Assembly (NCBI GenBank): GCA_027532775.1
Contig: JAPZTO010000006.1
Span: 62,001-126,000 of the forward strand
DNA length: 64,000 nt
Reading direction: 5' to 3'
Source of the DNA: Beijerinckiaceae bacterium
GTDB taxonomy: Bacteria > Pseudomonadota > Alphaproteobacteria > Rhizobiales > Beijerinckiaceae
Below the pieces are notes generated by a model, which was not told the DNA's origin, ran no database searches, and worked only from the letters and a program-made list of their open reading frames with translations. Both the position numbers and the translations under genes were made by a program. Numbering within the stretch: position 1 is the first letter of the stretch; each line of letters opens with the position of its first letter. This document shows, in pieces, positions 19,369 through 28,212 of the stretch.

Positions 19369-20229
19369 TCACGCGGCCCGGCGGGCCAGCTCCTCGGGCA
19401 GGAAACTGTTGGCCTGGATGCGGATCTGGGCCTGAAGTTCCGCCCGGCCGGGGCAAGCCGGGACCTGTTCGATCGCACCCACGATCATGGAATCAAGATG
19501 GCGCACAGCACCCGAAAGGCCGAGCTGGTGCACGACATTGGGCCGGTGCAGCATGGCATCCTGCCCGTTCGGCTTGCCGATCTCCTCGGGCCTGCCGGCC
19601 ACGTCGCGGATATCATCGGCAACCTGGAAGGCCGCGCCGATCTGCTCGCCAAGCGCCCGCCATTCGGCATAGGGCATGCCGGCTGCCGCAGCACCGGCCA
19701 TCGTGGCGCCCGCAAAGAGCGCGCCGGTCTTGGCCTGATGATAGCAGTCGAGATCGATCTCGGGTTCGGCCTCCCAGGCCTGCCCGGCGGTGATTCCGCC
19801 CCGGCTGCCCACAGCGCCGGCGATGATCCGGACGAGGTTTCCGAGCCGGGCCGGCGCCACGCTTGCGGAGCGCGTCAGCACCTCGAAGGCCAGAACGATG
19901 AGCGCATCGCCGGCCAGCACGGCGAGCGGCTCACCGAAGGCACAATGGACCGTCGGCTTGCCGCGCCGGAGATCGGCATCGTCGAAACAGGGCAGATCGT
20001 CATGGACGAGCGAGGCGCAATGCAGCAACTCGATCGCCGCCGCAGCGGACAAAGCGAGCCCTGGATCCCGGGCCCCGCAGGCCTTGGCCACGGCGAGAAC
20101 GAGCCTCGGCCGGATGCGGGCGCCGCCCGGAAAGACCGAGTAATGCATCGCCTCGCCGAGGCGCGGCGGGCAACCGGCGCCTTGCGCGTCCCGGAGCACA
20201 GCCTCCAGCTTCTCTTCAAACCGGATCAT
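19369..20229 (-). CDS. crtE: Geranylgeranyl diphosphate synthase
   Basis: LLHCASLVHDDLPCFDDADLRRGKPTVHCAFG and FQVADDIRDVAG (DDxxD motifs). Confidence 0.95.
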   Translation of the reverse strand: MIRFEEKLEAVLRDAQGAGCPPRLGEAMHYSVFPGGARIRPRLVLAVAKACGARDPGLALSAAAAIELLHCASLVHDDLPCFDDADLRRGKPTVHCAFGEPLAVLAGDALIVLAFEVLTRSASVAPARLGNLVRIIAGAVGSRGGITAGQAWEAEPEIDLDCYHQAKTGALFAGATMAGAAAAGMPYAEWRALGEQIGAAFQVADDIRDVAGRPEEIGKPNGQDAMLHRPNVVHQLGLSGAVRHLDSMIVGAIEQVPACPGRAELQAQIRIQANSFLPEELARRAA

Positions 20230-20272
20230 GCTTCCCTCCCTGTCAGGCGATCCTGATCAGTGACTTTCTGAG

Positions 20273-20316
20273 TGTAAGGTTGCCTTGACAGTTTTCATTG
20301 TCAAGTGAAGATGTCA
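20273..20316. promoter_or_regulatory. Paired PpsR/CrtJ operators in divergent crtE/crtD promoter (8-bp spacing)
   Basis: TGTAAGGTTGCCTTGACA (20273-20290) and TGTCAAGTGAAGATGTCA (20299-20316, one mismatch in the right half-site). Confidence 0.8.
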
Positions 20317-20326
20317 TGATGCGTGT

Positions 20327-21886
20327 ATGGCAAGTGTGACATCGCGTGATCGGGTCGTGGTCATCGGGGCGGGCATCGGCGGGCTCAGCGCCGCCCTGCT
20401 TCTCGCCGGGCATGGATTCGCGGTTACCGTGATCGAGGCTGCCGGCAGCCCGGGCGGCAAGATGCGGCAACTCGCAGTGGGTGGCCATGCGCTGGATGCC
20501 GGCCCGACCGTTTTCACCATGAAGGCGGTGTTCGAGCAGCTCTTCGCCGAGGCCGGACTGGATTTTGCGGCCCGCGTCCCGCTCCGGCGGCTCGATGTTC
20601 TGGCCCGCCATGGCTGGCCGGATGGCAGCCGGCTCGACCTTCATGCCGACAGGCAGGCCAGCCGCGAAGCGATCGCCGCCTTTGCCGGCGCGGAGGCCGG
20701 CCGGCTTTATTCGGAATTCGCGCGCGAGGCGGAGGCGATCTGCCGGTCGCTCGAACAGAGTTTCATGCAGGCGGAGCGCCCCTCCCCGCTCGGACTGGTG
20801 CGGCAGGCCGGGATTGGCGCGATGCTGCGGACGCAACCTTTCTCGACCATTTGGAAGGCGCTCGGCCGCTTCTTCCCCGACCCGCGCCTGAGGCAGCTTT
20901 TCGGCCGCTATGCCACCTATTGCGGCTCCTCGCCGTTCCGCGCCCCGGCCACGCTGATGCTCATCGCCCATGTGGAGCAGGAGGGCGTCTGGCAGATCGA
21001 AGGCGGCATGCATACGCTTGCCCGGGCCATGCAGGCCGCCATCGAGGGGCTGGGCGGCGTGTTCCGCTTCGGAGAGCGGGTGACCACAATCGAAACCGCG
21101 CAGGGCCGGGCCAGCGGCATCCGGCTGGCGGACGGAACGCGGCTCGACGCGGATTTCGTGATCAGCAATGTCGACCGCGAAGCGCTTGCCGGCGGGTTGC
21201 TGGGGCCGGAAGCCACGCGTTCCGTCCCGCCGCTGCCGCGCGAGGGTCGCTCGCTTTCCGCCATCACACTCAGCGGGCGCGGGCAATTCTCCGGCTTTCC
21301 GCTGCATCACCATACGGTGCTGTTCTCGGCCGATTATCCGGCCGAATTCGCCGCGCTCGATCGCGGTGCCGTTCCTGCGGACCCCACCCTCTATATCTGC
21401 GCGCTGGACCGGCATGGTTCCGCAGCGCCAGAGGGCGAGGAGGGATTCCTTCTGCTCATCAATGCGCCGGCCCGTGGCGACGAAGCCGTGGCCGGCCTGC
21501 CGGAGATCGAGACATGTCACAGGCTCCTTTCGCATGCCCTGAGCCGCCATGGCCTGACGCTGAACCCGGGCCCCGCGCCACCGGTCCTGACACGGCCGCA
21601 GGATTTCGCGGCGCTGTTTCCGGGCACGGGCGGGGCGCTGTACGGGATGGCGACGCATGGAGCGATGGCCTCGTTCCAGCGCCCGGGCTCGCGCAGCCGC
21701 ATGCCGGGCCTCTACCTGACGGGGGGGAGCGTGCATCCGGGACCAGGCGTTCCGATGGTGGCCCTTTCGGGCCGGTTGGCCGCCGAGGCGCTGATCCGGG
21801 ATCGGGCTTCGACACGGCGGTTCCTGCCGGGGGCTACGCCTGGTGGTATTGCGATGCGATCAGCGCCGACGGCCGGTTCGGGCTGA
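20327..21886 (+). CDS. crtD: 1-hydroxycarotenoid 3,4-desaturase
   Basis: VVVIGAGIGGLSAALLLAGHGFAVTVIEAAGSPGGKMRQL FAD-binding; phytoene desaturase family, divergent from crtE and followed by crtC. Confidence 0.93.
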   Translation: MASVTSRDRVVVIGAGIGGLSAALLLAGHGFAVTVIEAAGSPGGKMRQLAVGGHALDAGPTVFTMKAVFEQLFAEAGLDFAARVPLRRLDVLARHGWPDGSRLDLHADRQASREAIAAFAGAEAGRLYSEFAREAEAICRSLEQSFMQAERPSPLGLVRQAGIGAMLRTQPFSTIWKALGRFFPDPRLRQLFGRYATYCGSSPFRAPATLMLIAHVEQEGVWQIEGGMHTLARAMQAAIEGLGGVFRFGERVTTIETAQGRASGIRLADGTRLDADFVISNVDREALAGGLLGPEATRSVPPLPREGRSLSAITLSGRGQFSGFPLHHHTVLFSADYPAEFAALDRGAVPADPTLYICALDRHGSAAPEGEEGFLLLINAPARGDEAVAGLPEIETCHRLLSHALSRHGLTLNPGPAPPVLTRPQDFAALFPGTGGALYGMATHGAMASFQRPGSRSRMPGLYLTGGSVHPGPGVPMVALSGRLAAEALIRDRASTRRFLPGATPGGIAMRSAPTAGSG

Positions 21887-22725
21887 CCGTCATCGCCTTC
21901 ATCGGCTCGGTCTTCTCGCCCTATTATGCCTGGGCGCGGCGGCGGGGCGACGCGGATCCGATGGCGCATTGCGCGATCAATGTGGCGCTTTACGGCCCCG
22001 GCGCGCGGCGCTGGGCGATGACCGAACGCGGTGCGGCGGCGGTGGAGCGCGCGCCCGGCCTGTTCCGGGTCGGCCCGAGCACGCTGGAGGAACAGGGCGA
22101 GGATCTCGTCATCCGGATTTCGGAGCGCGGCATGCCGATTCCCCGTGCCGTGCGCGGCGAGATCCGGCTCAAGCCTGAAGCCCGGGGCGATACGAGCTAT
22201 CTCCTTAACCCCCATGGTCAGCATGTCTGGCGGCCTTTGGCACCGCGCTGCCATGTCGAGATGGCTTTCGAGGAGCCCGGCCTCAGCTGGCAGGGCACCG
22301 GCTATCTCGACCATAATCGCGGCGCGATGCCGCTGGAGACCGGCTTTCTCGACTGGAACTGGTGCCGGGGCGATACGGAAGCCGGTTCGCTGGTGGGCTA
22401 TGCCGGCCGGCATCAGGACGGGACCCCCTTCTCGCTCGGACTTGCTTTCGATCAGGCGGGTCATGCGCAGCGCTTTCCCCTCCCCGCCAACCAGCCCTTG
22501 CCGGGCACGTTCTGGCGCGTCCGCCGCGAGGTGCCGGCCGATCCCGGCACGCGGCCGGACGTCACCGAGACGCTGGAAGACACGCCGTTCTACGCGCGGT
22601 CGGTCATCCGTACGCAGCTGGCCGGACGATCAGTGACGGCGATGCATGAAAGCCTGTCGCTGACGCGCTTTGCCAGCCCGATCGTGCAGGCCATGCTGCC
22701 GTTCCGGATGCCAAGGCGGGGTTGA
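21883..22725 (+). CDS. crtC: Carotenoid 1,2-hydratase (start uncertain; homologous reading frame extends upstream into crtD)
   Basis: IAFIGSVFSPYYAWARRRGDADPMAHCAINVALYGPGARRWAMTERG..., upstream in-frame GGYAWWYCDAISADGRFGLT. No ATG/GTG/TTG near the expected N-terminus; CTG 21883 overlaps crtD stop (CTGA). Confidence 0.85.
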   Translation: MTVIAFIGSVFSPYYAWARRRGDADPMAHCAINVALYGPGARRWAMTERGAAAVERAPGLFRVGPSTLEEQGEDLVIRISERGMPIPRAVRGEIRLKPEARGDTSYLLNPHGQHVWRPLAPRCHVEMAFEEPGLSWQGTGYLDHNRGAMPLETGFLDWNWCRGDTEAGSLVGYAGRHQDGTPFSLGLAFDQAGHAQRFPLPANQPLPGTFWRVRREVPADPGTRPDVTETLEDTPFYARSVIRTQLAGRSVTAMHESLSLTRFASPIVQAMLPFRMPRRG

Positions 22726-22737
22726 AGGCGACGCCGT

Positions 22738-22902
22738 TCAGGCGGCAGAGCCCTTCCCGCCAGTGCCTGCTTCGCGGGCCGCTTTCTCGCGCGCTGCCTT
22801 TTCCTTCGCGCGGCGGAGCGACCAGAGTTGCTGGACGCCAAAGCCGATGGCCAGTGCGCCGAACAGCAGCAACTCGATCAGGCCATAATAGCGATCGTCC
22901 AT
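22738..22902 (-). CDS. 54-aa small membrane protein downstream of crtB
   Basis: MDDRYYGLIELLLFGALAIGFGVQQLWSLRRAKEKAAREKAAREAGTGGKGSAA; GGAGG Shine-Dalgarno 5 nt before ATG; not in the supplied ORF track (<60 aa). Confidence 0.75.
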   Translation of the reverse strand: MDDRYYGLIELLLFGALAIGFGVQQLWSLRRAKEKAAREKAAREAGTGGKGSAA

Positions 22903-22920
22903 TCGCGCCTCCCCGCCATT

Positions 22921-24021
22921 TTACGTCTGGGGCTGGCGCATCGGATTGCTGCCCAGCGACAGGTCCCGCTCGGCGCGTTCCAGCTTCTCGAGGATCGGGA
23001 GAATGGTCAGCAACCGGCCCGAGAGATCCCACCAGGCGAGACCGCCGGAAACCGGAACCGCCGGCATCGCGAGATCCGGCAGGCCGGACATCATGAAACG
23101 CACGGCCTCGTGCGGCGGCGGCAGCGCCTGACGGGCATGGGTCAGGCCCTCATCGGGCAGGCGGGCCAGAGCGGAGAGCAGGAGCCGCCATTTCCGGCCG
23201 CGCGGCACCACGGTCCGACGCAGGATATCGGCGCTGGGGTTGCGGAGAATGGCCCGGCCGATCTCGGCATAGATCAGCCGGGCAGCGCGGATGGCAGGCC
23301 GACAATCCGGTGGCAGCAGCGCGATGCCGAGTTCGGCGCGGCGATAGAGCCGTTCGGCCTCGTCAAGCAGGCGACGGGCAGCAAGGCGGATCGCCGGGTG
23401 ATCCTGCGGATCGGCCAGCCAGGCGACAGGGTCGAGCCCGGCCTCGCGCAGCCAGAGCCGGGGCAGATAGAGCCGCCCGTTGCGGGCATCCTCGCCGATA
23501 TCGCGGACGATATTGGTGAGCTGCATCGCCATGCCGAGATCGGCGGCGCGCGCCAGAGCGGCATCCTGCGGGCGGCCCATGATGGCGCTCATCATCACGC
23601 CGACGGAGCCGGCCACGCGGGCGGCATAGTCCATCACGTCATCCAGCGTTTCGTACGGGCGCTCCTCCGCATCCCAGGCGAAGCCCTCGACCAGCGCATC
23701 GACAGCCGGGCGCGGTATTGCGCAGGCTTGCACCACGGCCGCAAAGGCCCGGTCCGCAGGATGGGGAAAGGGCTCGCCGCGATAGATCCGCTCAACCCGC
23801 AATCGGACCAGTTCGACCCCGGCCTCGGCCTTGCCGGTCATGTCGATCAGATCATCGGCGATGCGGCAGAAGGCATAGAGCCCCGTCGCCGCAACACGGA
23901 GACGGCCGGGCAGCAGATGCGAGGCGAGCGCAAAGGATTTCGAGCCCTGCGCGAGCAGCGCGCGGCAGGCGGCAAGATCCCGCGCGGGCAAGTCGGGGAT
24001 AGGATCACGCATCGGCTGCAT
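22921..24021 (-). CDS. crtB: Phytoene synthase
   Basis: SKSFALASHLLPGRLRVAATGLYAFCRIADDLID, MQLTNIVRDIGEDARNGRLYLP. Confidence 0.96.
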   Translation of the reverse strand: MQPMRDPIPDLPARDLAACRALLAQGSKSFALASHLLPGRLRVAATGLYAFCRIADDLIDMTGKAEAGVELVRLRVERIYRGEPFPHPADRAFAAVVQACAIPRPAVDALVEGFAWDAEERPYETLDDVMDYAARVAGSVGVMMSAIMGRPQDAALARAADLGMAMQLTNIVRDIGEDARNGRLYLPRLWLREAGLDPVAWLADPQDHPAIRLAARRLLDEAERLYRRAELGIALLPPDCRPAIRAARLIYAEIGRAILRNPSADILRRTVVPRGRKWRLLLSALARLPDEGLTHARQALPPPHEAVRFMMSGLPDLAMPAVPVSGGLAWWDLSGRLLTILPILEKLERAERDLSLGSNPMRQPQT

Positions 24022-25537
24022 GGGGCACCACCTCGTCGAGGATGCGGGCGGAACAGAGGACGCCGGGAACGCCCGCGCCGGGATGGGTGCCTGCGCCGAC
24101 GAGATAGAGGTTCGGCACCTCCTCGCTGACATTATGCGGGCGGAAATAGGCGCTCTGGAACAGCAAGGGCTCCGGCCCGAATGCCGCGCCGGCCTTCGAA
24201 CGGAGGCGTGTCTCGAAATCGAGCGGCGTGATCATATGCGAGGAGACCACGGAATCCGACAGGCCGGGCAGCAGGGTCGCCTCGAGATGGCGGGCAATGC
24301 GCTGCCGGAAAGGCTCGGCGAGGCTGGCCCAATCCTGCCCGCCCTGGAGATTGGGCACCGGGACAAGGGCATAGAAGGCGTCATGCCCGGGCGGAGCGAC
24401 GGAGGGGTCGGTCGCGCTCGGGCGATGGAGATAGAGGCTGAAATCCTCCGCCACGATCTTCTTGTGAAAGATGTCGTCCAGCAGGCCGCGATAGCGCGGG
24501 CCGAGCTGGATCGTATGGTGCGGAACGGCCTCATACCGCCGGTTCGTGCCGAAATACCAGACGAAGACGCCCATCGAAAAGCGGGTGCGCCTCAGCTTCG
24601 CGCTGGTCCAGCGCTTGCGCTTCACGCCGGCCAGCAGCGTGTCATAGGTATGGCCGATGCAGGCATTCGAAACGACGATATCCGCCTCGATCCGCTCGCC
24701 GCCCGCCAGCCGGATGCCGCTGGCGCGGCCGGAATCAACCTCGATCGCCTGTACGGGCGAATTCATCCGGAAGGTCGCGCCCTGCCGGTGCAGCAGGTTG
24801 ACCAGCCCCTGCACGAGCGCCGCCGTGCCGCCCATGACGTAATGGACGCCATGGGTCTTCTCGAGATGCAGGATCAGCCCGTAGACCGAGGTGACATCGA
24901 ACGGGTTGCCGCCGATGAAGAGCGGATGGAAGCTGAGCGCGGTGCGCAGCCGCTCGTCCTTCACATGCTTCGCCGCCAGCCGGTAGAGCGAGCGGTCGGC
25001 GCGCATGCGGACCATGTCCGGCAGCACCTTGAGCATGTCGGTGAGCTTCGTGAAGGGCACCGCGCTGAGTTCCTCGAAACCGATCCGGTAGATAGCCTCG
25101 CTCTCGGCCATGAAGCGGAGATAGCCGGCCTCGTCGCCCGGGCACAGGGCGCGGATGCGGGCGCGCATTGCCGCCATGTCGCCATTGCATTCGAGTGAGG
25201 AGCCATCCGCGAAATCAAGCCGGTAGAACGGGTCCATCGGTTTGAGGGTAATGTCATCCGCCATCCGGCGGCCGCAGAGCGCCCAGAGTTCTTCCAGCAG
25301 GAAGGGCGCGGTGATGATGGTCGGGCCGGCATCGAAGAGGAAGCCATCCTGCCGCCAAGGCGCAGCACGCCCGCCCGGTTCGGCCAGCGCATCGACCAGC
25401 GTGACGCGATAGCCGCGCGCGCCCAGCCGGATGCCGGCGGCAAGGCCGCCGAGGCCCGCGCCGACGATCACCGCATGGGGCCGGGCATCCCGTGTGCCGG
25501 CGGCAAGGGCCGATTTCGGCGGTTCCGGTTGCCACAT
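24005..25537 (-). CDS. crtI: Phytoene desaturase
   Basis: HAVIVGAGLGGLAAGIRLGARGYRVTLVDALAEPGGRA..., NLYLVGAGTHPGAGVPGVLCSARI. Confidence 0.96.
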   Translation of the reverse strand: MWQPEPPKSALAAGTRDARPHAVIVGAGLGGLAAGIRLGARGYRVTLVDALAEPGGRAAPWRQDGFLFDAGPTIITAPFLLEELWALCGRRMADDITLKPMDPFYRLDFADGSSLECNGDMAAMRARIRALCPGDEAGYLRFMAESEAIYRIGFEELSAVPFTKLTDMLKVLPDMVRMRADRSLYRLAAKHVKDERLRTALSFHPLFIGGNPFDVTSVYGLILHLEKTHGVHYVMGGTAALVQGLVNLLHRQGATFRMNSPVQAIEVDSGRASGIRLAGGERIEADIVVSNACIGHTYDTLLAGVKRKRWTSAKLRRTRFSMGVFVWYFGTNRRYEAVPHHTIQLGPRYRGLLDDIFHKKIVAEDFSLYLHRPSATDPSVAPPGHDAFYALVPVPNLQGGQDWASLAEPFRQRIARHLEATLLPGLSDSVVSSHMITPLDFETRLRSKAGAAFGPEPLLFQSAYFRPHNVSEEVPNLYLVGAGTHPGAGVPGVLCSARILDEVVPHAADA

Positions 25538-25552
25538 ATCGCGCCCTCCCCT

Positions 25553-26443
25553 TCAGGCCGCCTGCGCCAGGCCATGATCGGCGGCGACGCGATCCACGAG
25601 CTCGACAACCCTGGCGGGCTGCTCCTCGTGGCAGAGATGGCCGAGGCCGGGCAGGAAATGCAGCCGGATGGACGGCATGGCCTGCTTGAGGCCGCGCGCC
25701 TGTTCCGGCGAAACCGCCTTGTCGCCGAGGCCGACAATCAGGTGCAGCGGCACGGCGAGATCCGGCATGGCCTTGCGCAGGGAGGCAAGATCCCAATAGG
25801 CCATCATGGCCAGAGTGGCGCGGACATGGTCGCGCGAGCGGAACAGGCGCTGATAGAGCGCCAGACCTTCGGGTGAAAGGCGGGATCCGGTCGATTCCAT
25901 CAGCCGGGAAATTGCAGCGACATCCGTCGCCTGCCAGGTGAAGAAGCGCGGCACGAAAGGGTTCAGCGTCAACAGCCGGGCGAGCGGCGGGAATATCCGC
26001 TCGGCCGCGCCGCCGAAAGGCACGAGGGCGGCGTTGATGCCGACAATGGCGCGCGGCGTGATCGAGCCATCCAGCGCCATGCGGATCGCGATGGCCGCGC
26101 CGGCGGAATGGCCAATCACGAGATCGACCTCAGCATCGAGCGCCACGAGGAGCGCCGCGACCGCCTTTGCCATGCCCGGCAGGCCGGCCTCGGCTTCGGG
26201 CAGCGGATCGGTGAAGGCATGGCCGGGCAGATCCGGGACGATCAGGCGGAAATGCGGCGCGAGCAGCGGGATGACATCGCGCCAGGAATGCGTGGAGGCC
26301 CCGGTCCCGTGCAGGAGAAGCAAAGTCGGCCCCTTGCCGAAAACCTGCACATGCCAGTTCAGGCCCGCGGCCTCGACGAAGCGGCTCGCCTCGCGATGCG
26401 GCCAGTCCGCCCCGTCCTGCTGCCAGTCAAGCCGGCCGGTCAT
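25553..26443 (-). CDS. bchO: Alpha/beta hydrolase BchO
   Basis: LLLLHGTGASTHSWRDVIPLLAPHFRLIVPDLPGHAFTD, LVIGHSAGAAIAIRMALDG; adjacent to bchD. Confidence 0.94.
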   Translation of the reverse strand: MTGRLDWQQDGADWPHREASRFVEAAGLNWHVQVFGKGPTLLLLHGTGASTHSWRDVIPLLAPHFRLIVPDLPGHAFTDPLPEAEAGLPGMAKAVAALLVALDAEVDLVIGHSAGAAIAIRMALDGSITPRAIVGINAALVPFGGAAERIFPPLARLLTLNPFVPRFFTWQATDVAAISRLMESTGSRLSPEGLALYQRLFRSRDHVRATLAMMAYWDLASLRKAMPDLAVPLHLIVGLGDKAVSPEQARGLKQAMPSIRLHFLPGLGHLCHEEQPARVVELVDRVAADHGLAQAA

Positions 26444-28212
26444 GCCCTGTGCGCGGCGCGGGGCGCCGGCCTTTCCTGGCTGACGGCATGCACCACCAGT
26501 TCCGGCGCGGCATAGGGCAAGGGGAGGTAACGGGCCTCCATGGCATCCGCCAGAATAGCCGCCGCCTCGCCAGGCTTGTTCGCCGTGTCGATGAGGATCG
26601 TCGTCTGGCCGAGCGCGGCGAGTTCCCGCGCGGCCTGCCGGGCATCGGCCATGGCGCGCTCGCGGCCGGGCTGGCCATCGCGGCCGATATTGGCGCGGGC
26701 ATCGGTCATGAAGACGAGAACCGGCGTGCGGCCCGAGCGCATGATGCCCTCCGCCACCTGACGGGCGGTATCGATCGCGGTGGCGAGCGGCGTCCCCCCG
26801 CCACCGGCCAGGCCGGCCAGGGCGCGGGCGGCGCGCGCGAGAGCGCGGGTCGGCGGCAGGACCATTTCGGCCACGCGGCCCCGGAAGGTGATCAGTGCCA
26901 CCTCGTCGCGGCGGACGTAGCATTCCGCCAGCAGCAGCTGCACGGCGCCCTTGGCCTCGCCGAGGCGCTGGAGCGCGGAGGAGCCGGAGGCATCGACAAT
27001 GAAGAGCGTGGTGGTGCGGCGCCGGGCCCGGCGCCGGACAATGCGGAAATCCTCGCGGCGGACGGCGATGGTGCCATCGCCGAAAGAGGCGCCCCGGCGC
27101 AGCTTCTGCCAGGGTGCAGCCGCGCGGAGTGTATCGATCAGGCCGAGCCGCGCGCCCGTCCGGGGATCGCCGGGCTTGACGCCGACAGCCCGGCCGCGCC
27201 GGGCATTCTTCTCTCGCGCACCGGCCTTGCCGGCAGAACGCTGGCGGCCGGAAGCCGCGCGGGCCTTGAGATCGGCCAGCAGCCCAGCCGGCAATGCGGC
27301 CAATGCCGACTGGCTCATCACGTCATCGGGCGGATCACCGGACTGTTCCTGCGGCGGGTTTTCCGGCGGCGGGGTGTCGGCATCCGGCGGCGGCGGGGGC
27401 GGCGTTTCCTCCTCCTGCTGCTCCTGCCGGCTCGGCCATTGCACGGCGCGTGGCGCCAGAACGAGCGCGGCGGCGAGGATCGCATCCTCGTCTTCCACGT
27501 CGAGCCGGCCATGCAGCGCAGCGAGGGCACGAGCCACAGCGACGGCCTGCAGCGACGGGCGCAGCGAGGCCAGGCCGAAGCCGGCCGCAGCCGCACAGAG
27601 TTCGCCGATGATGCGGGCGGAGGTCGCCACGACGGGCAGGCGCTCGCGCGCGGCCGTCATGGCCTGGAAAGAGAAGGGCGACTCGCCGAAAGGAGCATGG
27701 GCGAGATCAAGCACAAGGCCCAGACGCTCGGTCAGCAGCGAGGGCGGGGCTTCGTCATCGATGCCCTCATCCAGCGCCACCATGGCGAACTGGGCCGGCA
27801 GCGTCTGCGTCACGCCATCGCGCTCGACATGCAATTCGCCGGTTTCGGCGGTGGCCGCAACAAGGCTTGCCAGCCAGGGATCAAGCCGCTCGGCCATGCT
27901 GATGACGAGATAGCCGCCATCGGCCTCGGCAAGCAGGCCGCGCTCGGTGACGGGCAGACCGGAGGCGAGGGTCGCGGCGAGATCGAGCCCGCCGATCAGC
28001 CGGGATTCGGCGATGCCGGCCGGCATGCGCCGGAAGGGCACGCCCGGCACGGCAGAGGCACGCAGGGCGGCGAGCCAGCGATCGCGGTCGGGACCGGCCT
28101 GGGCCCGCAGCCAGATGCCCCCCGCCGCTTCAGGCGCGACGGCGAGCACGGCAAGCGCCAACCCGGCCAGATCCGCCCCGGTCGGATCGCTTCTGGCCGG
28201 ATCGGGAGTCAT
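26440..28212 (-). CDS. bchD: Magnesium chelatase subunit D
   Basis: Position downstream of bchI; acidic/proline-rich linker EEETPPPPPPDADTPPPENPPQE; VWA domain FIVDASGSSALQRLGEAKGAVQLLLAECYVRRDEVALITFRG. Confidence 0.96.
   Translation of the reverse strand: MTPDPARSDPTGADLAGLALAVLAVAPEAAGGIWLRAQAGPDRDRWLAALRASAVPGVPFRRMPAGIAESRLIGGLDLAATLASGLPVTERGLLAEADGGYLVISMAERLDPWLASLVAATAETGELHVERDGVTQTLPAQFAMVALDEGIDDEAPPSLLTERLGLVLDLAHAPFGESPFSFQAMTAARERLPVVATSARIIGELCAAAAGFGLASLRPSLQAVAVARALAALHGRLDVEDEDAILAAALVLAPRAVQWPSRQEQQEEETPPPPPPDADTPPPENPPQEQSGDPPDDVMSQSALAALPAGLLADLKARAASGRQRSAGKAGAREKNARRGRAVGVKPGDPRTGARLGLIDTLRAAAPWQKLRRGASFGDGTIAVRREDFRIVRRRARRRTTTLFIVDASGSSALQRLGEAKGAVQLLLAECYVRRDEVALITFRGRVAEMVLPPTRALARAARALAGLAGGGGTPLATAIDTARQVAEGIMRSGRTPVLVFMTDARANIGRDGQPGRERAMADARQAARELAALGQTTILIDTANKPGEAAAILADAMEARYLPLPYAAPELVVHAVSQERPAPRAAHRA

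Noticed and set aside
20851-21880. Long upstream extension of the crtC-frame ORF within crtD
   Set aside because: Only the last about 20 codons before 21883 look CrtC-like; the rest is Arg/Gly/Pro-rich out-of-frame crtD sequence, so a 624-aa protein was not called.
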